Shown here piece by piece: positions 48,901 through 63,576 of a DNA stretch of 64,000 nt (the stretch's first letter is position 1; every line of letters starts with the position of its first letter). Source of the stretch: Mycteria americana (taxonomy: Eukaryota; Chordata; Aves; Ciconiiformes; Ciconiidae); contig NC_134373.1 in assembly GCF_035582795.1 (NCBI RefSeq), forward strand, positions 29,854,501 through 29,918,500, given 5' to 3'. The position numbers and the translations under genes are program-made. The notes beneath the pieces were generated by a model. That model made no database searches. It saw only the letters and a list, made by a program, of their open reading frames with translations, and was not told where the DNA came from.

Positions 48901-51900
48901 TTAGTGGATAATGCTGCAAGAGATGAGGGCCACCTAGGTGCTTTGCTCAGAATTCCCACTGGCACGCAAGAAATGCAGGGTCTGGCTCGCACGTTTCTTT
49001 CCCTATCCTAAAAATTGTGGTTTCTTGTCATGGAGATGCCTTCAGCTTTTTTAATGGTCAAAACCATAAAACTGTCAGAAATAGAGCAAGACTGAGAGCG
49101 AGACAGTTTTCTTGAAGACAAACAAACTGTAGAAATAATCTGATTTCAAGTAGTTTCTGAATCAACCGCTATGGGTTCTGGCTCCTCTTGCAGTTTACAG
49201 GAAGAAGGAGCTTCAGAGGTGGTTTCCAAGAGAGAAATCTCCACCTGGGTGGCATGTGAGTAAAGAATGTGTCCGATGGTATTGCCACACGGGCTGCAGT
49301 TGAAGTGTAGCGGTCCTTTAGAAAACAGCACTTTTTATTACGGTACAGCACTGTTATCACCCCTTTTCACATTAAAGTGGTTTCCAGAACCTGACAGATA
49401 AGATGGTGAGAGAGCTGACTGCAAAGCTGTGGAGCCTGTTGCCCTACAGGGTAAGCTGGTGGTGTTGGGAGAGGTGATGCTGGAAGCCGAGCCTACTGCT
49501 GTTGTTTTGCCCTTGGCCATAGCAGTTGCGAAACAACCATTGTGACAAAGTGTGGCTTGGGTGGGAGTGAATTAAAATGTATGAATCAAATCATCATGAC
49601 TGAATCACAGCCAGCTTTCATAAAAGGAACAAATGCAGAGAATCCATCCCAGAGTGAGTACTGCTATATGCAGCCGTTGTGGGCATCCATTAAAACAGCT
49701 GCAGACATCTCCACTATGTGGAAATGCAATTCCTAGCAAGCTGCAGACACTGAGACAAGTATGCAGGCCATATCCTGCAACTGTTATCTGTTCGTGTTCA
49801 TTAAAAGCTTCATGTAGCAGGTGTGATTACATTAATATAAAAATGATTAAGTTGCAGACAACCTGCCATCCATGCATGCACCAGTTCCTCCTTCATTTCA
49901 TTCATCTCAGCTGGAAGTGTATGTAACTGAAAGGCAGAACGAACTGGTAAGTAGAGGAGTGCTGATGTAGGAAGACGTAATTAAGATCTCAGAATAAGAA
50001 CACTGTCAGGAAGAGAGAGAAGCTGAATTTGCTTGTTATCAAAACTAGACTTAAGAACAGAAAAACAATGTAATTATTCTCTAGGAATTGCTATGTTAGA
50101 CAAATTAAATCTGAAGGACCTGAAAAATGGCTTATGGATGTTTTGCTGCACTTCTTTTTCACTGAGAATGTATCAGTTTGTTTAGCTGAAGTGAGTATAT
50201 TCAAGCTGCTCAATCTGCCAAACCTGTAAAGTGGAGAAAATGACTAAAATTTGGCTAGAAATCAGTCTGTCTTTTCCCATCTGGAAAAAAAGGATTATTT
50301 TTGGACAAGCCAAACTCTTAAGCTTCATAGCCAGAAATGAACACTGAAATGTCTCTGCAGTTGGGAGCTCTCACTCTCCTCAGTCAGACCAAGTTTGCCA
50401 TGATGTATCCTGGTCTCCAATCCTGAGAGAAAGAGTGCTCTTAAAAACTGTGTCCAAAAATTCTCTTTAGAAAACACAGCCAGCCCAGGTGTACGTTTAT
50501 TTCCCCCACCTTAGTCTTTCTGTACTCCTTACTGCAGGAACCATTTGTGGTACTATGTGCTTGTGCAGTACTTACCTATAATGCCACCTCTGCCTAATAA
50601 TATAACAACGATCTTCCTGTATAGGGCAGTAATTAAGCATATTGGGCCTAAGTTTTGAAAAAAGAATTGTCCCCAAATCCTGCTTACTAGAGAACATTTT
50701 ATTTTATTTTTTTTTAATGGCTGAACTTCCATCATCTGGAAGTTGGGCCCTTTTCCAGTCCAGCTCTGGTTACTCAGAGTCACTAGCTACTCTGGTCTGC
50801 AGGAGCACTACTGTGTTGATGTATTCAAAGCATTAACGGCTTCTTTCAGTATAAATGAATAACAGGTGAAGTTGTGTCCTCCTTCGTGTGTGGCCAAGCT
50901 GCTTCTGCTGTAGATGTCTTGTGAAACATCAGCTCTCATTAGGATGACTAATAGTATTTAGAAAACATAAGACACTGTGAGCCCGATCCCAGGTTCCCAA
51001 TTCCAGCAGTTCTTGCAGAGGGAACATTAAGAAAGGATATGCAGTATTATACAACTTTTCTCTAATAACTGTCTAGTGGTTTAGTGCAGACCTGCTGGCC
51101 TCTGGTAGCTTTGTTTCTATCATTTGCTGAAATAATTTTCCAGTGGGAATGTTGTTGTTTCTTCATTCTCTGTTCCTTTTCATTTCCCCTTGCTCTGCTA
51201 CTCTAATTGCCTCTGCCTGCTGACTCATCTTGCAAGCTGCTGAGCTCAATCAAACAAGATCTGTGAATTTTTTAAGCTCTCACTTGCTACTTGCACTTTC
51301 ATTTGCACTACCTACTTGCTCCTACAGTACTTACTAGCCAAAGACCACAGCAGCTTGAACTTCTCTTTTGTTTTATTAGGTTTAGTCTACGTGTTTTTGC
51401 AATGAAAAATGCCTTTGACTAAATGAAAAATAGGCATTGTGGTTAAAAGCCTTCTTGTTTTGCCACAAAAAAGAATTTAATATTGCTTCTGAATTTTCCA
51501 TTTAGCATTACTTTTTGAAAGACTTATTTCTTACTTGCCATTTCTGGCAGTGGGTTCACTTTTGGTCTTAATATCATTTGCCTCTGACAATTTTAAGATG
51601 CTGCTATTCCCTTTGAGTCCTCTAGAAATTTAGTTTCCTGTTCCTGAAAATTGCAAGGAATTTTCTACTTTTATGGTTGGGTGATGTATGGTGACTTGAG
51701 AAATAATAAGTAATGTTGTACCATTAGCTGCTTGTACCAATGTTGACCTAGCTCAGGCACATCTGTGTTACACTTGAGTGCTGCCATGAAGACATATTGC
51801 ATGCTGGCTTTGAGAACTGTGCCTTCTCACGTTGCTCATATTGCCAGTTCCACTGAGGAGTTTATAGATGTGTTTTAATCACCTGCCACTGAGCAGAAGC

Positions 51901-54900
51901 AGAGGGGTCTATTGTTTTTTGTCTGATGAAAAAACACAGTCACTTTTGAAAAAAAAAATATTTTGAATGACTGTTGCAAGGGTGAGGGGTTTGGAATGCA
52001 GAAGAAAAGCCTAGGGAAAACCAAGGAAAATAATCCCATCTTCCATAAATTTTCTTGAAGTTGTGTTGTTACAAAGCTCTACACTGCACAAGAGTTGCAA
52101 TAGACTTTTGTAACCAACTGCATCTGATTTCTAGGTTATCCCCTTATTAGGGATAAGCTTTGTGGTCCTGATAGTATGCATAGATACTTAGCTGCTCCTG
52201 AGTAGCATCTCTGTGACCATGTCAACTAAAGTAAAACTCCATCTGTTCAGTACATCCTCAAGTAGCCACCTTTTCCATCACTTCCCAGTCCTTTGTATGC
52301 AGCCACATTCCAGGTACTCCAGGTAACACACAGGCACCCCAGACAAAAGCTTCTGCTTCCATTCCCTTACCCACACCAGGTCCTCTTCCATTCTCCTTCA
52401 GACGGGAGGCAGTTACTCCATAGCCACCAGAGATTTCAGTGGAGTAGCCCCTGATTTAGAGGAGTTGAGAACCGAGTGTGATGGTTCCCTCTCCAACTTC
52501 CACTAAGCAACATGTGACAGTTCAATACCGTGCTGGCTCTACCAGGTATGCTGGTCCAAAAAGCCCATGCTACTACTACTTATTTCCAGCCAGAGAAGAT
52601 GGAATTTTGCAGAGTTCTGTTACCACAAATATAGCTGTCAATATCAGCATTTATCAGCTAGGTCCGAAGCCATAATTTGCAATATAAAAACTGGAAGTGA
52701 AAACTAGTAAATTACTCCACTGTAACTATAAAGAGATTAACGAATGTGGAAGTAAAGATAAAACTATAATCGGCTTTACTATTGTAAAGCTATATTCACT
52801 CTTAAACAGCAAATGAATTGCTATACAATGAAACACTGGATCTGTTTCTTGGGGGAGATTGAAAATTAAGATCGAGCCATGTTGTAAATAACGATGCTGG
52901 TTTTGAAAAAACTTTTTTTTCTTTTTTTTTCTTCATTTCCTAGACTGGAGGCATCTATAAATATTTCAGAAAACAGAGCAGGGGAAAAATTACTCTGTAG
53001 AAAGTTTTCCTTGTAAGATCTTTTCTCCAATGGGATGAGTTCCACTGCCTCGCTGATTGTGCTACAAAAGCGCGTTACATAATTCTCTGTAGATACCCAT
53101 AGACAGATGTATTTATCGTTTTTGGAAACTTCATGTAATTTAGGCATAAAACTTGAAGTGTGTTTTATAGTTCCTCATTAATAATAGTTGAGAATTATGC
53201 TCATCTAAGGCAGCACACATAAATTCTTAATGTTCAGACATTCATTATATGCCTGTGATAGTTAGAAGTTGCCATAGGAAAATAAAAGCCAGTGATCCCA
53301 AAGGTTATTTTTTAATATAAATTCTTTTAAGGAATTTGGAAAATTGTGTTTACCCCCTAACACTTCTTTCCCTTCTGCTTCCACGTTCTTCCACTTAATC
53401 TAAAGAGACAATAGTGAATATTGAAAAAGTCAAATCAGGAACAAGACAAACTTTTTATTGATGAAGTTTTCATTAAGCATGGCAGCACCTTATCAAAGAA
53501 AATGATGGATTCAGCATTTCACGAAGGTTATAAATCCAGGTAGTTTTTTGCAATCACAATTTAGAGATCTTAATAGTGTTCACTTGTATCATATGCGAAG
53601 ATGGCTATGGCATAGTTGCAGGTGGCCAGATGAAAGCTTAAAATATGCATGTTGGCTTTACACCTATGAAGCAGGTGAAAAGGCAAAAGTTTTTTCTTAC
53701 CTTCCTGGCCAGAATATAATTTGTATTGCAAATTAAAGTCATGCTTTAGCAATTGCAAATTGGACTGTAAAAACATTTCTTTCAAATTTTTTTCTAACTT
53801 TCCAGCAGCTGAACTGGATATGTAGAGCCATGAAAATGCAAAAGTTTCAGTCTGAGAACAGAATAAGAATGAGAGTAATTGGGATTTTCTACATACTTGG
53901 GATTTCTTTCAGTGAGTATTAAAGAAAAAATCCGGGCTGAAACCTCACAATAGATGGATCAAAAAAAGCACATTTTCTTCTAGTCATGTGGTCACCTGTC
54001 TTTTTTTCCTGCTTATGCAGTGAGTGGAAAAAAAGCAAACCAAGTGTGGTGTCATGTTCCAAACAAACAGTTCAGCTGGCACACATACTTACTGTTTCCT
54101 TGATCCAGGTACAAAATTGCTCGTGCTGGAGAAGTGTTACATGGAGAACCCAAAGGTAAGTTTTCCTGAAGCATTAATTTCCCAAATTACGTCATGGCTG
54201 TTTCTGAAGTTTCTTTTATTCTTACACTGGAAACAGATTTGATGCAGCTTTGAACCCTGCAAAATACTGTGTGTGCGTGTTGTGGGATCAGCTGTGTCAA
54301 AATTCCTTCCCCTTTCACTGAACATTTTCATCTTGGACTTTCAAATCTGATGTCTGGTATGAAATAATTGTTCCTTACCTGGTATTTAACGGCTGTCAGA
54401 TGCATGTTGGCTTCAGCTGAAACTGTGGTTATGAAAGCCTCTGGAAAAAAACCAGACCCACAGCACCCTATTTTTGTTTCATGGTGTTGCTCTGGTTTTA
54501 ATCTTATGGAGTTTCTACAGAGTTTTGCCTTGAATGGTGTAAATAGAGCCAATATTGATGGCCAAATACAATAGAGGTGCTTGCCTAAAACCAGCAGCAG
54601 GCATAAGTGATGTAGTGGTACAAATTTGTAATTACACAACATGCATCACACAAGCCTGAGCACCTCTGGTTACTTGTTCAGAACTCAGCAAGGGTCTGGA
54701 AGTGACCCAGTCGTGCTGGTCGGTGCTGACCAGCGATGAACCCTGCTCAGCCATGCGTTTGCCGCTGCTGGACCTGCGGAGGGGATCAGTCTGTCCGTGT
54801 GCTCTGAGCTGCCTGAAGCTACGCTGCTAGGATCAAACCCATTGCAAAGTGCAGCTGGCATGTCCTTTTAACACGTGGCTGGAGGAGGTGACATTGTGCT

Positions 54901-57900
54901 CACTGCGTTGTGTAACATGCTAGCGTGCATGTTGAGGAAGTAGACCTGTGCTAAATCGTCTCTTCAGGCTTACAATTTGTAGGTTTAAACCTTAATCTCC
55001 TGGAGATTATTTGAAGGAGGGTGTTGTAGGCAAGGATGGATGAGGGGTATCCCTGTGCTTGTTAAATTGTGTCGGGGGAAATGCAGGAATCGTGAGTCTG
55101 GAAGGGGAAGACACAAAAGGAGTATTCTGGTAGGTTACTGAACAGGAGGAAGCCTGAGCTGCTTGTATCATGCAATCCAAGGAACATTTACATCATATAC
55201 TCATTATAGCTTATGTGGAAAGTGTTTAACCCCTTGGGAAGCAAGAGACTGAAACCAAGTAATCCCCCAAGGTGGATGACCTAACCACGAAGCTCTAATC
55301 AGGCTCTCCTTGGACAGATTATTTTCAGCAGTGTGGAACAGTGTCTCCTCTGCCTACTTCTCAAGTCTTATTTTGCCTTTGGTTTTCTTTTAATGTTGAC
55401 ATCCTAGGAAAGAAAAAAGAAAAAACAAACCACCCACCACTTTTATTGCTACTAAAACAGGTTAGGGAGAGCAAAAAGACTGCTAAATTTTTTCATTATG
55501 ATCCAAAAAAATCTTTCCATAGTATTATTCCAAGTATTATCACCTCATGTGTCTTCTACAATTTTCCATCTTTAGAATGGTATTTGCACTTTGTAACTTC
55601 CTTTAAGTTAGTCTCTATCCAGGCTACCAAAGAGCATGCAATATAAATTTCCTATTGCAAAAATATGTTCCCTGAAAAGCAATGTGTAAAATACAGATCA
55701 TGTTGTAACTGTTTTATTTGCTGTCATTTAATGTGTGCATCCATCATGACATCGTAAACTCATCAAGCGTTTTGTAACTCAGCTATTAAAAGTTCTTCCA
55801 CCCTGCAGTTGGTGGATGGGTTTGCAGGCTGTCAGTTATAAAACAGTTATTCTCTAGTTTAAAAAATAGTCTGTTCTGTTCAATGTCCCTGTAAGTAACT
55901 TAAGGAAAATCACAGATGCAGAGATTTCTTCATGCCCCTTTTCTGATGATAATAAATAATGCTGTGGGTCAAAGAGCAGTGATCTGTCAGGCCAAGAACA
56001 TCCTAGGTAAGCTTCTGCATGTCAGATGTGAGCTTTGTGTACCTCTTGGCAGGCAGTCACTCACACAAGCACTGGAAGCAAGCCGGTGAGCATATGTGCT
56101 TGAGTAACTCCTGCCCAGTGGGGATAACGCTTGACATTCTCTCTGAAAGAGAACTTTTTTTCAGGAATTCAGCAAGGCACATAGACTTTGAGGACATGAC
56201 TGCTTTTCCTGGAATCAACAGGCTGAGTTGAGTTGCAGGCTGAGATTCTTTGGTTCAGATAACATTACATCCTCCGTTCATAATACTTACTGGATTTTTA
56301 AGTGCCAAGGCCATGCTGGTAGGAAAACTAGCAACTAGCTGGAGGGCTTGATTAATGGGAGTCTAACCAAGGGGAAGGGAGACAGGCCCAAGATTGCTGT
56401 CATCTATTAATAAGACCAGAATGACGTCTCCACACTGTGGCAACTATGAATTATTTAGTTACCACAGATGGATAGCATGCCATTTGAGTCAACGGGATTT
56501 GGCCAGAACCTCCCATCAGAGATCTGGCTTTGCTTAAAGCCTGGTGTAAGGCATATGCAGCAGGTGTCTCACCAACTGAGACGCTTTCTTTTGCCCAGTG
56601 AGCTTTGGCCCTTTAGCAGCATTCTGGTTCCTCAGAAAGAATTGAACCACCCTCGGCTAAGAAGTGTGATTTTTATTTGTGCCAAGTTTGCCACTCAAGG
56701 AGATAGTGGCAAACAGACAGCTGTCTTGTAGATTGGACGTTTCTACCATGTTCTGTCCCTGCTTGAGGTGAAAAGTCCCTGAAAAGTGCTCTTAATTTGT
56801 GCCAAGTGGCATCCATTCCTAGAGAATCCTCCCTGAGCTAAGTATAGCTCCTTCACAGCATCCCCCCCATCCTCCTACAGAGCTCCAACGAGGAGCTAAG
56901 GGAGACCAGTGGATGAGGAGCCAGCTACAACAGCTCTACACCATTGGAGGCATAGCACTGGGATCCTTCTGGTATAGCAGGAGGAATGTATAAAGGGTAG
57001 GCTGGGATGAAAAATGTGGTTCAAACTAAGACTAAAATTTGTATTTGATCAATAATAAAAAAAATGATGAGCCCAGCATTGCTGTTGCTCTGGGGTATCT
57101 GTTGGCCAAAGGATAGTACTATAGGCTTGTTGAGTATATTATTTTCAGGTAGCTCTCAGTTTGTGCTTACTCTGCATCATTTTGGAAAAAGACTGTTTTA
57201 ATCACTTGTCATAGGAATTACCTTCATGTAATACAGGAGATCTCAATGTTTTATGTTTTTTGTGAGAATGACATAAGGAACAGGAGAGAACATCTGAGCA
57301 ACCTGACATCTTGGCCAATATGGTCATTCTTAGGTTGCCCCAGATGCATCCACCCCCCAGACTGTGGGTGGATGCATCTGCAGCCCCTGGAGAGCAGAGC
57401 CTGCCAGCTTCCCTGGAGCAGGGCCTGGCTGAGCTCTGTGTGGGCTGGCAGAAAACTCCTGTCCCTGTGCTGAGGAAGGGCAGAAGGAGAAGATGTGCAA
57501 AAGGTAGGACCAGAGGAGAATATGCACCTGCAAGATGGGAGTTTGAAGATGAGACTGAAAGTCCTCACGTAAAGCCACTGTCTTGACTTTTTGGCCTCAG
57601 CTGAAAGCACTAAAGTTTGAACTTTGAATCCTCTGATGGTTTGGTTGTTTGTTTTGGTTTTTTTGGTGGGGTTCAGTAGAATAACTACACATTTGCAATG
57701 ATCATCTACGTCAGCCAGTTTAGGATTATTGGTATCAAGATTATGGCACTCCTATGACAGCAAGATCCAACCCTTGACTCAAATAATTTTACAGTATAAA
57801 ATTCAATCCCTCTGGCTAAAGAATCTCCTTCACCTAAAGTCATCCTTATTTCCCTTCTACCCTCTACATATACGGACAGAAGAAATGTCATGATTATAAC

Positions 57901-58831
57901 TTCCATGGATGCAGCCCAGGGGATCTGGTGGGCACAGCATGCCTCACAGTTTTCAGTGTTTAACGAGAGCTACATGCTAGCTTTTTTCATTCCTGTTCAA
58001 CGTGTGTAGAGGTGCCAGGAAGAGGTTTAAACCATTAGAGAAAAAAAATAGGGCATAATCTGAAAAGTTTGAAAACTACCATTGAAACAGGTTTGTTACC
58101 TCATTGCTGAAGGTATTGTCTGCAGAAGTCAAGGGTGTTTGTAGCTTTTTTGCCCTTTCAGCATCACTTTGGGTGATTCTCGTCTGGATGCTACTATTTT
58201 TAATCTAAATAGACATCTTTTCTGGTATTATCAGCTGGAGATGTTATTTTTCTTCCTGGGCTCAAATGTTGTGGAGTGGCTATTAAGAATCGCCTGGTGT
58301 TGCTGTAGTGGTGTCTGTGTTTTAATGATAACAAAGTGACTTCTGTCCTTTATAGGGTGTAGGTCCCTGTCATCACTGATAGAGTAATGGAGGGGTTATC
58401 AAATGAAGGGGACCAGGCTGACTGGTTTTGTCAGGTGCTATTTTCACTGAAGTTACACAAGAGATGCCATATATTTTGCCAGAACTCCTTTTGAACCATG
58501 CCTTTAGTGGAGGTCTTTTACCAGAGGATCCTCAGGAATATATTTAGAATGAGATTTGCTTCCACCCGCACTGGCCTTGTTGGATATTTTCTCCCTCAGC
58601 CCATCCTAAAATTCAGAGGCTGAAATTTTAATTCTGTTGGTATTTATTGACCTAAAGTTTTGTAACATTTCATTTTCTTTCTGCCTTTAGATGGAGGTGG
58701 GATGGGAAGGGAGACACATCTGATGGGGTTAGTTACGTGACAGCTGCCCATGTATTTTGGGGGTTGTCCATCAACAGAGATTACCCATTGTGGGACCTCT
58801 CACTCCAAAAAGGATGATGGGAAGCTGGAAG
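45930..58831. other. Intergenic downstream of TMEM177
   Basis: AT-rich sequence past the TMEM177 polyadenylation site. No CpG island, no frame above about 120 codons and no recognised repeat. A small GC-rich island-like stretch near 54.68-54.84 kb contains a 7-bp hairpin (GCTGGTC/GACCAGC) but nothing more. Confidence 0.55.
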
Positions 58832-58943
58832 GGTCCAGCAGGAGCTACCAAGGTTATCAGAGACATTGAGCACAAGCCCTATGAGGAGAGGTAGAGGGAG
58901 CTGGGCTTACATAGTCAGGAGAAGAAAAGGCTTAGGGTAAGGT
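58832..58943 (+). mobile_element. Old, decayed CR1 fragment (C-terminal part of ORF2)
   Basis: The stretch matches the CR1 segment equivalent to about 30536-30643, from GTCCAG through GAGCACAAG, CTATGAGGAG, GAGGGAGCTGGG and GGAGAAAAGG. The order is right, but there are many substitutions and an in-frame stop. Both ends fade into unrelated sequence. It is much more diverged than the two CR1 copies at 29 and 40.6 kb, so it is an older insertion. Confidence 0.8.
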
Positions 58944-60250
58944 GTGACTGGTGGCCAAATGAAAGCTGCAGGATCTGAGGTTGGATCCCACTTAGGACAG
59001 TTATGTCAGGCTAAGACTAATTGCCATGTAATACTGCTAATATGTTTGTAGCAAAAATTGGATCACATATAAAAGCAATCCTGTAAGATTTTGTAAACCT
59101 ATATTGTGTGTGAATACTGCCTTTCAGTTCTGCAGTGTGTTTTCATATACTTCTTTATGGTGATTTTCATTGGCAAACCTACTCCCTAGTTTTGTCAAAC
59201 TCTATTGAGGTTTTTTCCTGGTCCACTGCCTTTTCCTGCCTACAAAATGCTGGCTTTCACTACTCTCTCATTACTCATTCATTAGGAAGTTTAGCAAATC
59301 AGATTGGTTTTAGTATGGTACATAGGGCTATTTTGCAATCTACCTTATGTGACATAGAAAAATGACCAAATATTTCTATTCTTTGTTTCCTGTCTCTGAG
59401 CCAGCTTCTCATTTATTGGTATCCCCTGACCACTTCTCTTCAAAAGCAGCTTTTTGCCAGGAGAATATAAATTTCCATTAAAATGGTGATATTAATTTTC
59501 TGATCACTGTTTTGTTTACCGACTCAAGGAATCACGGAAGACTAGAAAAACATCGCTTGCTGTAGAAAAGCCATGTTGTAAAACCCCAGCCATAAGCTCC
59601 ATCTTCTTCAGATCTTTAGGTGATGAAAACTAGCATGACTGCACTATTTGTGGTGGAATAATGCTGACTTGTGTCCAGTGACAATCTCAATTTTTATTGG
59701 CAATGACCATAAAAGGGTAGGAGTTATCTAAGAGGTGAGACAGGGGCATCAGAAAGGACAAGTGGATCTGGTGCATATTAAGAAAGGATATATGCACTTT
59801 TTCTAAAGTTTTCTTCTGTGGACATGGATTTAACATGTTCTGTTTCTTATTGATGCTCTGAGAACAGCATCTTTGTATTGGGAAAATAAAATTTTCTGCT
59901 CACAGCTTCCCACAACCAATTAATTATTCAGTATTTGAGAACTTTGAGATTTCCCAAGCAAAACTGATGGGGTAGGAGTGTAGAGAAGTCACAGCATGTG
60001 ATGCCACAACTCATGTAAACTCAGGCATGAGAACGATTTATTTGAAAAGAATGCAATATCCATCCTTTTATTTATGTTTTGCACATTTACTGTGGGACTC
60101 TGTAGGACATACATCACCTGTAAGATTTATTTTCCATTAAAATATGGAAATTACAACAGTGTTTCCACTCTTGTGTGTGTGTATGTTAGAAGCAAGTCAC
60201 GAGTTTCAATCATGGGCTAGAAACTCAGTTGATACAAATTTCCAACAGCT

Positions 60251-60303
60251 CCTCTGAAATCAGCGGAGTTACATGAATTTATTCCACCATAAGTTTTGGA
60301 CCA
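60251..60303. repeat. Probable ancient amniote interspersed repeat
   Basis: TGAAATCAGCGGAGTTACAT followed by GAATTTATTCCACC resembles a repeat common in birds and turtles (GAAGTCAATGGAGTTACACC, then AATTTACACCAGC). It is diverged and short; the name is not determined. Confidence 0.45.
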
Positions 60304-61565
60304 GTATATTTTAAATAGATGCCAAAGTGGTGGTCAGTTTGACTGTCCTGAAAGCTAAGCTAATCTAACCAGAAAGGTCTACTAGCTGAGAAGGAACAAA
60401 TAAGGAATATTTTATACATCTCTTCCTGTCTCCTGAGTTTGGTCTAATCGTTATTACAGAAGGTGACTGGCAGGTTTATATTCAATACAATGAGACTTCC
60501 AGTAGATGTCCTTTTTTCTTTTCAAAGCAGCAGAGCAGTGGTTGTCACACCAGCACGGCAGGGGAGCAGTTACCATAGCCTGGCCTTTGCTGCTATCTGG
60601 ATTTTCAGAGTGCCATACGTGCCAGCCTGGCATGGGCTGGGGAGAGTGGCAATCACCAGTCTAGTCCCCTGACCTCAAAGCATAATGGTTTTTGTTCACC
60701 ATCAGCCTAAAGGTATTGTATGGTCTGGTTTGTTTGGTGGCTGGCGTTAACAAAGATAATTTTTTTAATAGGATAAGCATTTTGCCCAGTTAAGTATTCA
60801 GTATTCATTGCCAAGCTGGTTGCTGCTGTACAAATTTCGAAGTATCTCATGTAACTTCATTCCTATGTGAGGATGAGGATATCTTCTATTTGGGGATGCT
60901 TCTCTGATGGCTGTCCAGTTTCTTTCATCTTTCTTGTATCACAGTGGACTGTTAACATGGTGTAGTTTCGTAGACAGACAGAATCTACTTTCTCTATGTA
61001 AGTATGTATTCTGAGTCACCTTAACAAGAAGTAGAATGGTTGCACTGGAAAAGGGTTCTTAGCTCGAGAGCTTGGTAACAGAAGGTTTTTGCTGCAGAAC
61101 AGTGTGAGAGAGCTTGAGACTGTCTAAACCTATAATCTTTTAATGTGCTAAACCTCTGTTACCTAAACTCACAGTCTTTTTATATTATGGCAAGCTTGTC
61201 ATAACTTGCAGATGTAGGCTGGTAAATAGTGCATCTTATATTTAGTAAACAGGAAAAAAACCATGAAACCTTCCCTGTAGAATTTTTTCCACTACAATAA
61301 TTAAGCTGACTGGAAAAATCCAAGATGGCATAAACTGTCAAGTGCTGAGACACAGCTAATACAGTGCAGCTTTTTCCCGGGGATGAACATTCAAGGACAT
61401 TGTAGCCTTTCTGCTTAAATTCTGAAAAAGATGCAGACAAAGTAAATATTAGGTTTGTGCTCGTTTCTTTTCTTTGCACATCAGGTATCAAGGCTCTTGC
61501 CAGTTTTTATTTTGGCAAGCCTGATTACCAGGTTTGCTTGCCAAGGCTGTAGAGAAACATCCTTT

Positions 61566-61613
61566 GTTGGCAAGACAGACTAGATGACCTAATGCTCATA
61601 GTTGTTCCTTTCT
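61566..61613 (+). mobile_element. Possible ancient CR1/L3-like 3'-end remnant
   Basis: The block around GACTAGATGACCTAATGCTC followed by TTCCTTTCTA resembles the conserved 3' end of old amniote CR1/L3-type LINEs (an ACTAGATGACCT core followed by CCTTCCA). It is short and has no terminal octamer repeat, so this is a family-resemblance call only. Confidence 0.35.
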
Positions 61614-61796
61614 ACAGCTTCTCTACTTCTGCTAAAGATTGCGGCACCAGAGTTTTGACTTACTGAAATCCTGTTGTTGCTGTTACTTCTTGACTACTGA
61701 AGTTAAAGATACTTGCCCATAACAAAATAAAGTATGTTATATTTGAAAGATATGAGCATTTATCAAAGCTCTGTCACAGGGTTTCGGTGTCTGTGG

Positions 61797-61861
61797 GCCA
61801 CATTTTCAAAGGTACCTAAGGGTGTAATAAACATCTAGTGAAACTTGTGAAGTGCCTGAGA
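61797..61861. repeat. Probable ancient amniote interspersed repeat
   Basis: GCCACATTTTCAAAGGTACC and, further on, CATCTAGTGAAACTTGTGAA then GTGCCTGAG follow the order of a common amniote repeat (CCAGATTTTCAAAGGTATTT, then CACCTAGTGGGATTTTCAAA). Old and diverged. Confidence 0.5.
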
Positions 61862-63506
61862 AGCCAAGTGATAGTCTGCTCCTTGAACACAATCTCTAAG
61901 TAATGAACGTTTCTCTATTGAGCAAAAGGTCTTGGAGGGACAGATTTCCACCTATTTTACTAAGTGAGAAAAATCTATTAATCTCTCTCTTCCCTCTGCA
62001 GGAGTGCTATAAATGCAACAAACCGTGAAGTTAAGTGTTTTTTATACCTTGTAATGACAAATTGTCCATGTTACAGTCCTTTTAAAAGCAGGAACTATGT
62101 AAGGCACTTCTTCAGGAAATTGGCTTTCTCCTCATTAAGCTAATCTTTTGCCCCAGAACATAGAGTATTCCACACAGTCACAATTGCTGAAACATGCTCT
62201 CACCATAAAGTCATTAACAAAGGCAGCTAAGTAAGAGATACCATTAGAGTCATTACCTAGTGACAAGATATAAAATTGTTCTGACAACTCATCTCTTAGA
62301 CTGAAATCTGTTCTCATTTGGTGTTTCATTATCAGGATAAGAATTAAAATAATAAAGCCAGAGTTTAGCAAATCTGTTTCTGATCTTGAAGCCATATGGT
62401 CTTACTGCATGATGGTAACTGCTGCAGCCTTCATGAGTAAGGCAGTAGCAGAAGAGTGGCAGTAAATAAAAATGTGAAAAAATTCCCATGGTTATTATTC
62501 TAAAAGACATGAAGCAGGTGAATGCAAAATTGCTCAAACTAGAAGTGCATAACTACCATTTACCTTGGCTGTCACTGGGCCACAGTATCATATCCTAATC
62601 CACTATCTCTGCAACAGCATCACCTGGGAATCAGATCAGGCCAGGACCTGTGCTGCTATTATCTTTTCCTTCTCAATGCACCAAAATTTTCTTCTAAACA
62701 TAGTTACAAATTAGGTTTTTCTATGTACAAAAACGACAAAGTCATAAATATCTGACTTTGTATCTGATCAGAGACCAAGACAGAGACTTTAAGTAGCTGG
62801 CAGAGTAGACAGAGCCCCTGTTTTATGGCTTTGCTTTCTGGGTTTTTTTTTTACTTTGAGGACAAGGGAGACATATTTAACAGGTAATACTCTGCGTTAT
62901 TTTTAAAGCAATGTGTGCATGTGTTCAATGTGTTTATTTTCTCTTGCTTCGGCTTCAGTGATCAGCAAACACAAGTGCAAAGCTAAGTACAATGGTGTAG
63001 AGGCAGGTATATGGTAATGCTACTAAATGGTTTGCCAAAGCCTCATCACTGTGAGGAAGCAGTAATGCCAACTTTCAGCTAGAAGCTCTTTTTTAAATAG
63101 CATTTCATTCTAGCAGAAGGGAGCTTGATCTGCTGCAGGAGGGTAACATCTGTGCGCAGCATTGTAGGGTACATCTGTACCAGCATTGTAGTTTGGCTCA
63201 GGAGCATGCTTTTGAAATGTCTCTCCCAACCCTGCTGCCATACCATGCTTTGGGATGTGTCGCAGAGAGGTCTCACAACACAGCAGCTCGTTTCCTGAAA
63301 GATGTGCTCCGAAAGGCAGGTGTGGCTCCCATCACCTTAGCTGGTTGTCCAGTGCCAACCCAGAGCCCCCGCATTCCTGCACACCACACACCAGGCCAAC
63401 AGCACGACTGTCCTGTAAAAGCCTCGCTGTGGAGGGCTGTAGCACAGCCATTGCATTATTTCACACACTGAATTGAAAAAAAGCCAGCTCCTTGTTGTCA
63501 TGATTG

Positions 63507-63532
63507 TAATAATGATAATGATGATGATGATG
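63507..63532. repeat. AAT/GAT trinucleotide microsatellite
   Basis: A short run built of AAT and GAT/ATG triplets ending in four tandem ATG units. It lies 45 bases left of the LTR boundary. It is likely length-polymorphic but has no apparent function. Confidence 0.85.
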
Positions 63533-63576
63533 TCTCACAACAAGAAGGGCCATCATGCAGTGTGGGCATGACCTGT

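Larger units (their letters stand above)
58944..63506. other. Intergenic with old repeats
   Basis: Only decayed repeats (60.25, 61.57 and 61.80 kb) and chance frames up to about 100 codons. The frame at 63193-63471 would begin with TTG and has no recognised domain. Confidence 0.55.

Noticed and set aside
63193..63471. 92-codon + strand frame with possible splice sites around AAGGCAG|GTGTGG
   Set aside because: Begins with TTG, weak acceptor, no homology to the expected neighbour PTPN4.
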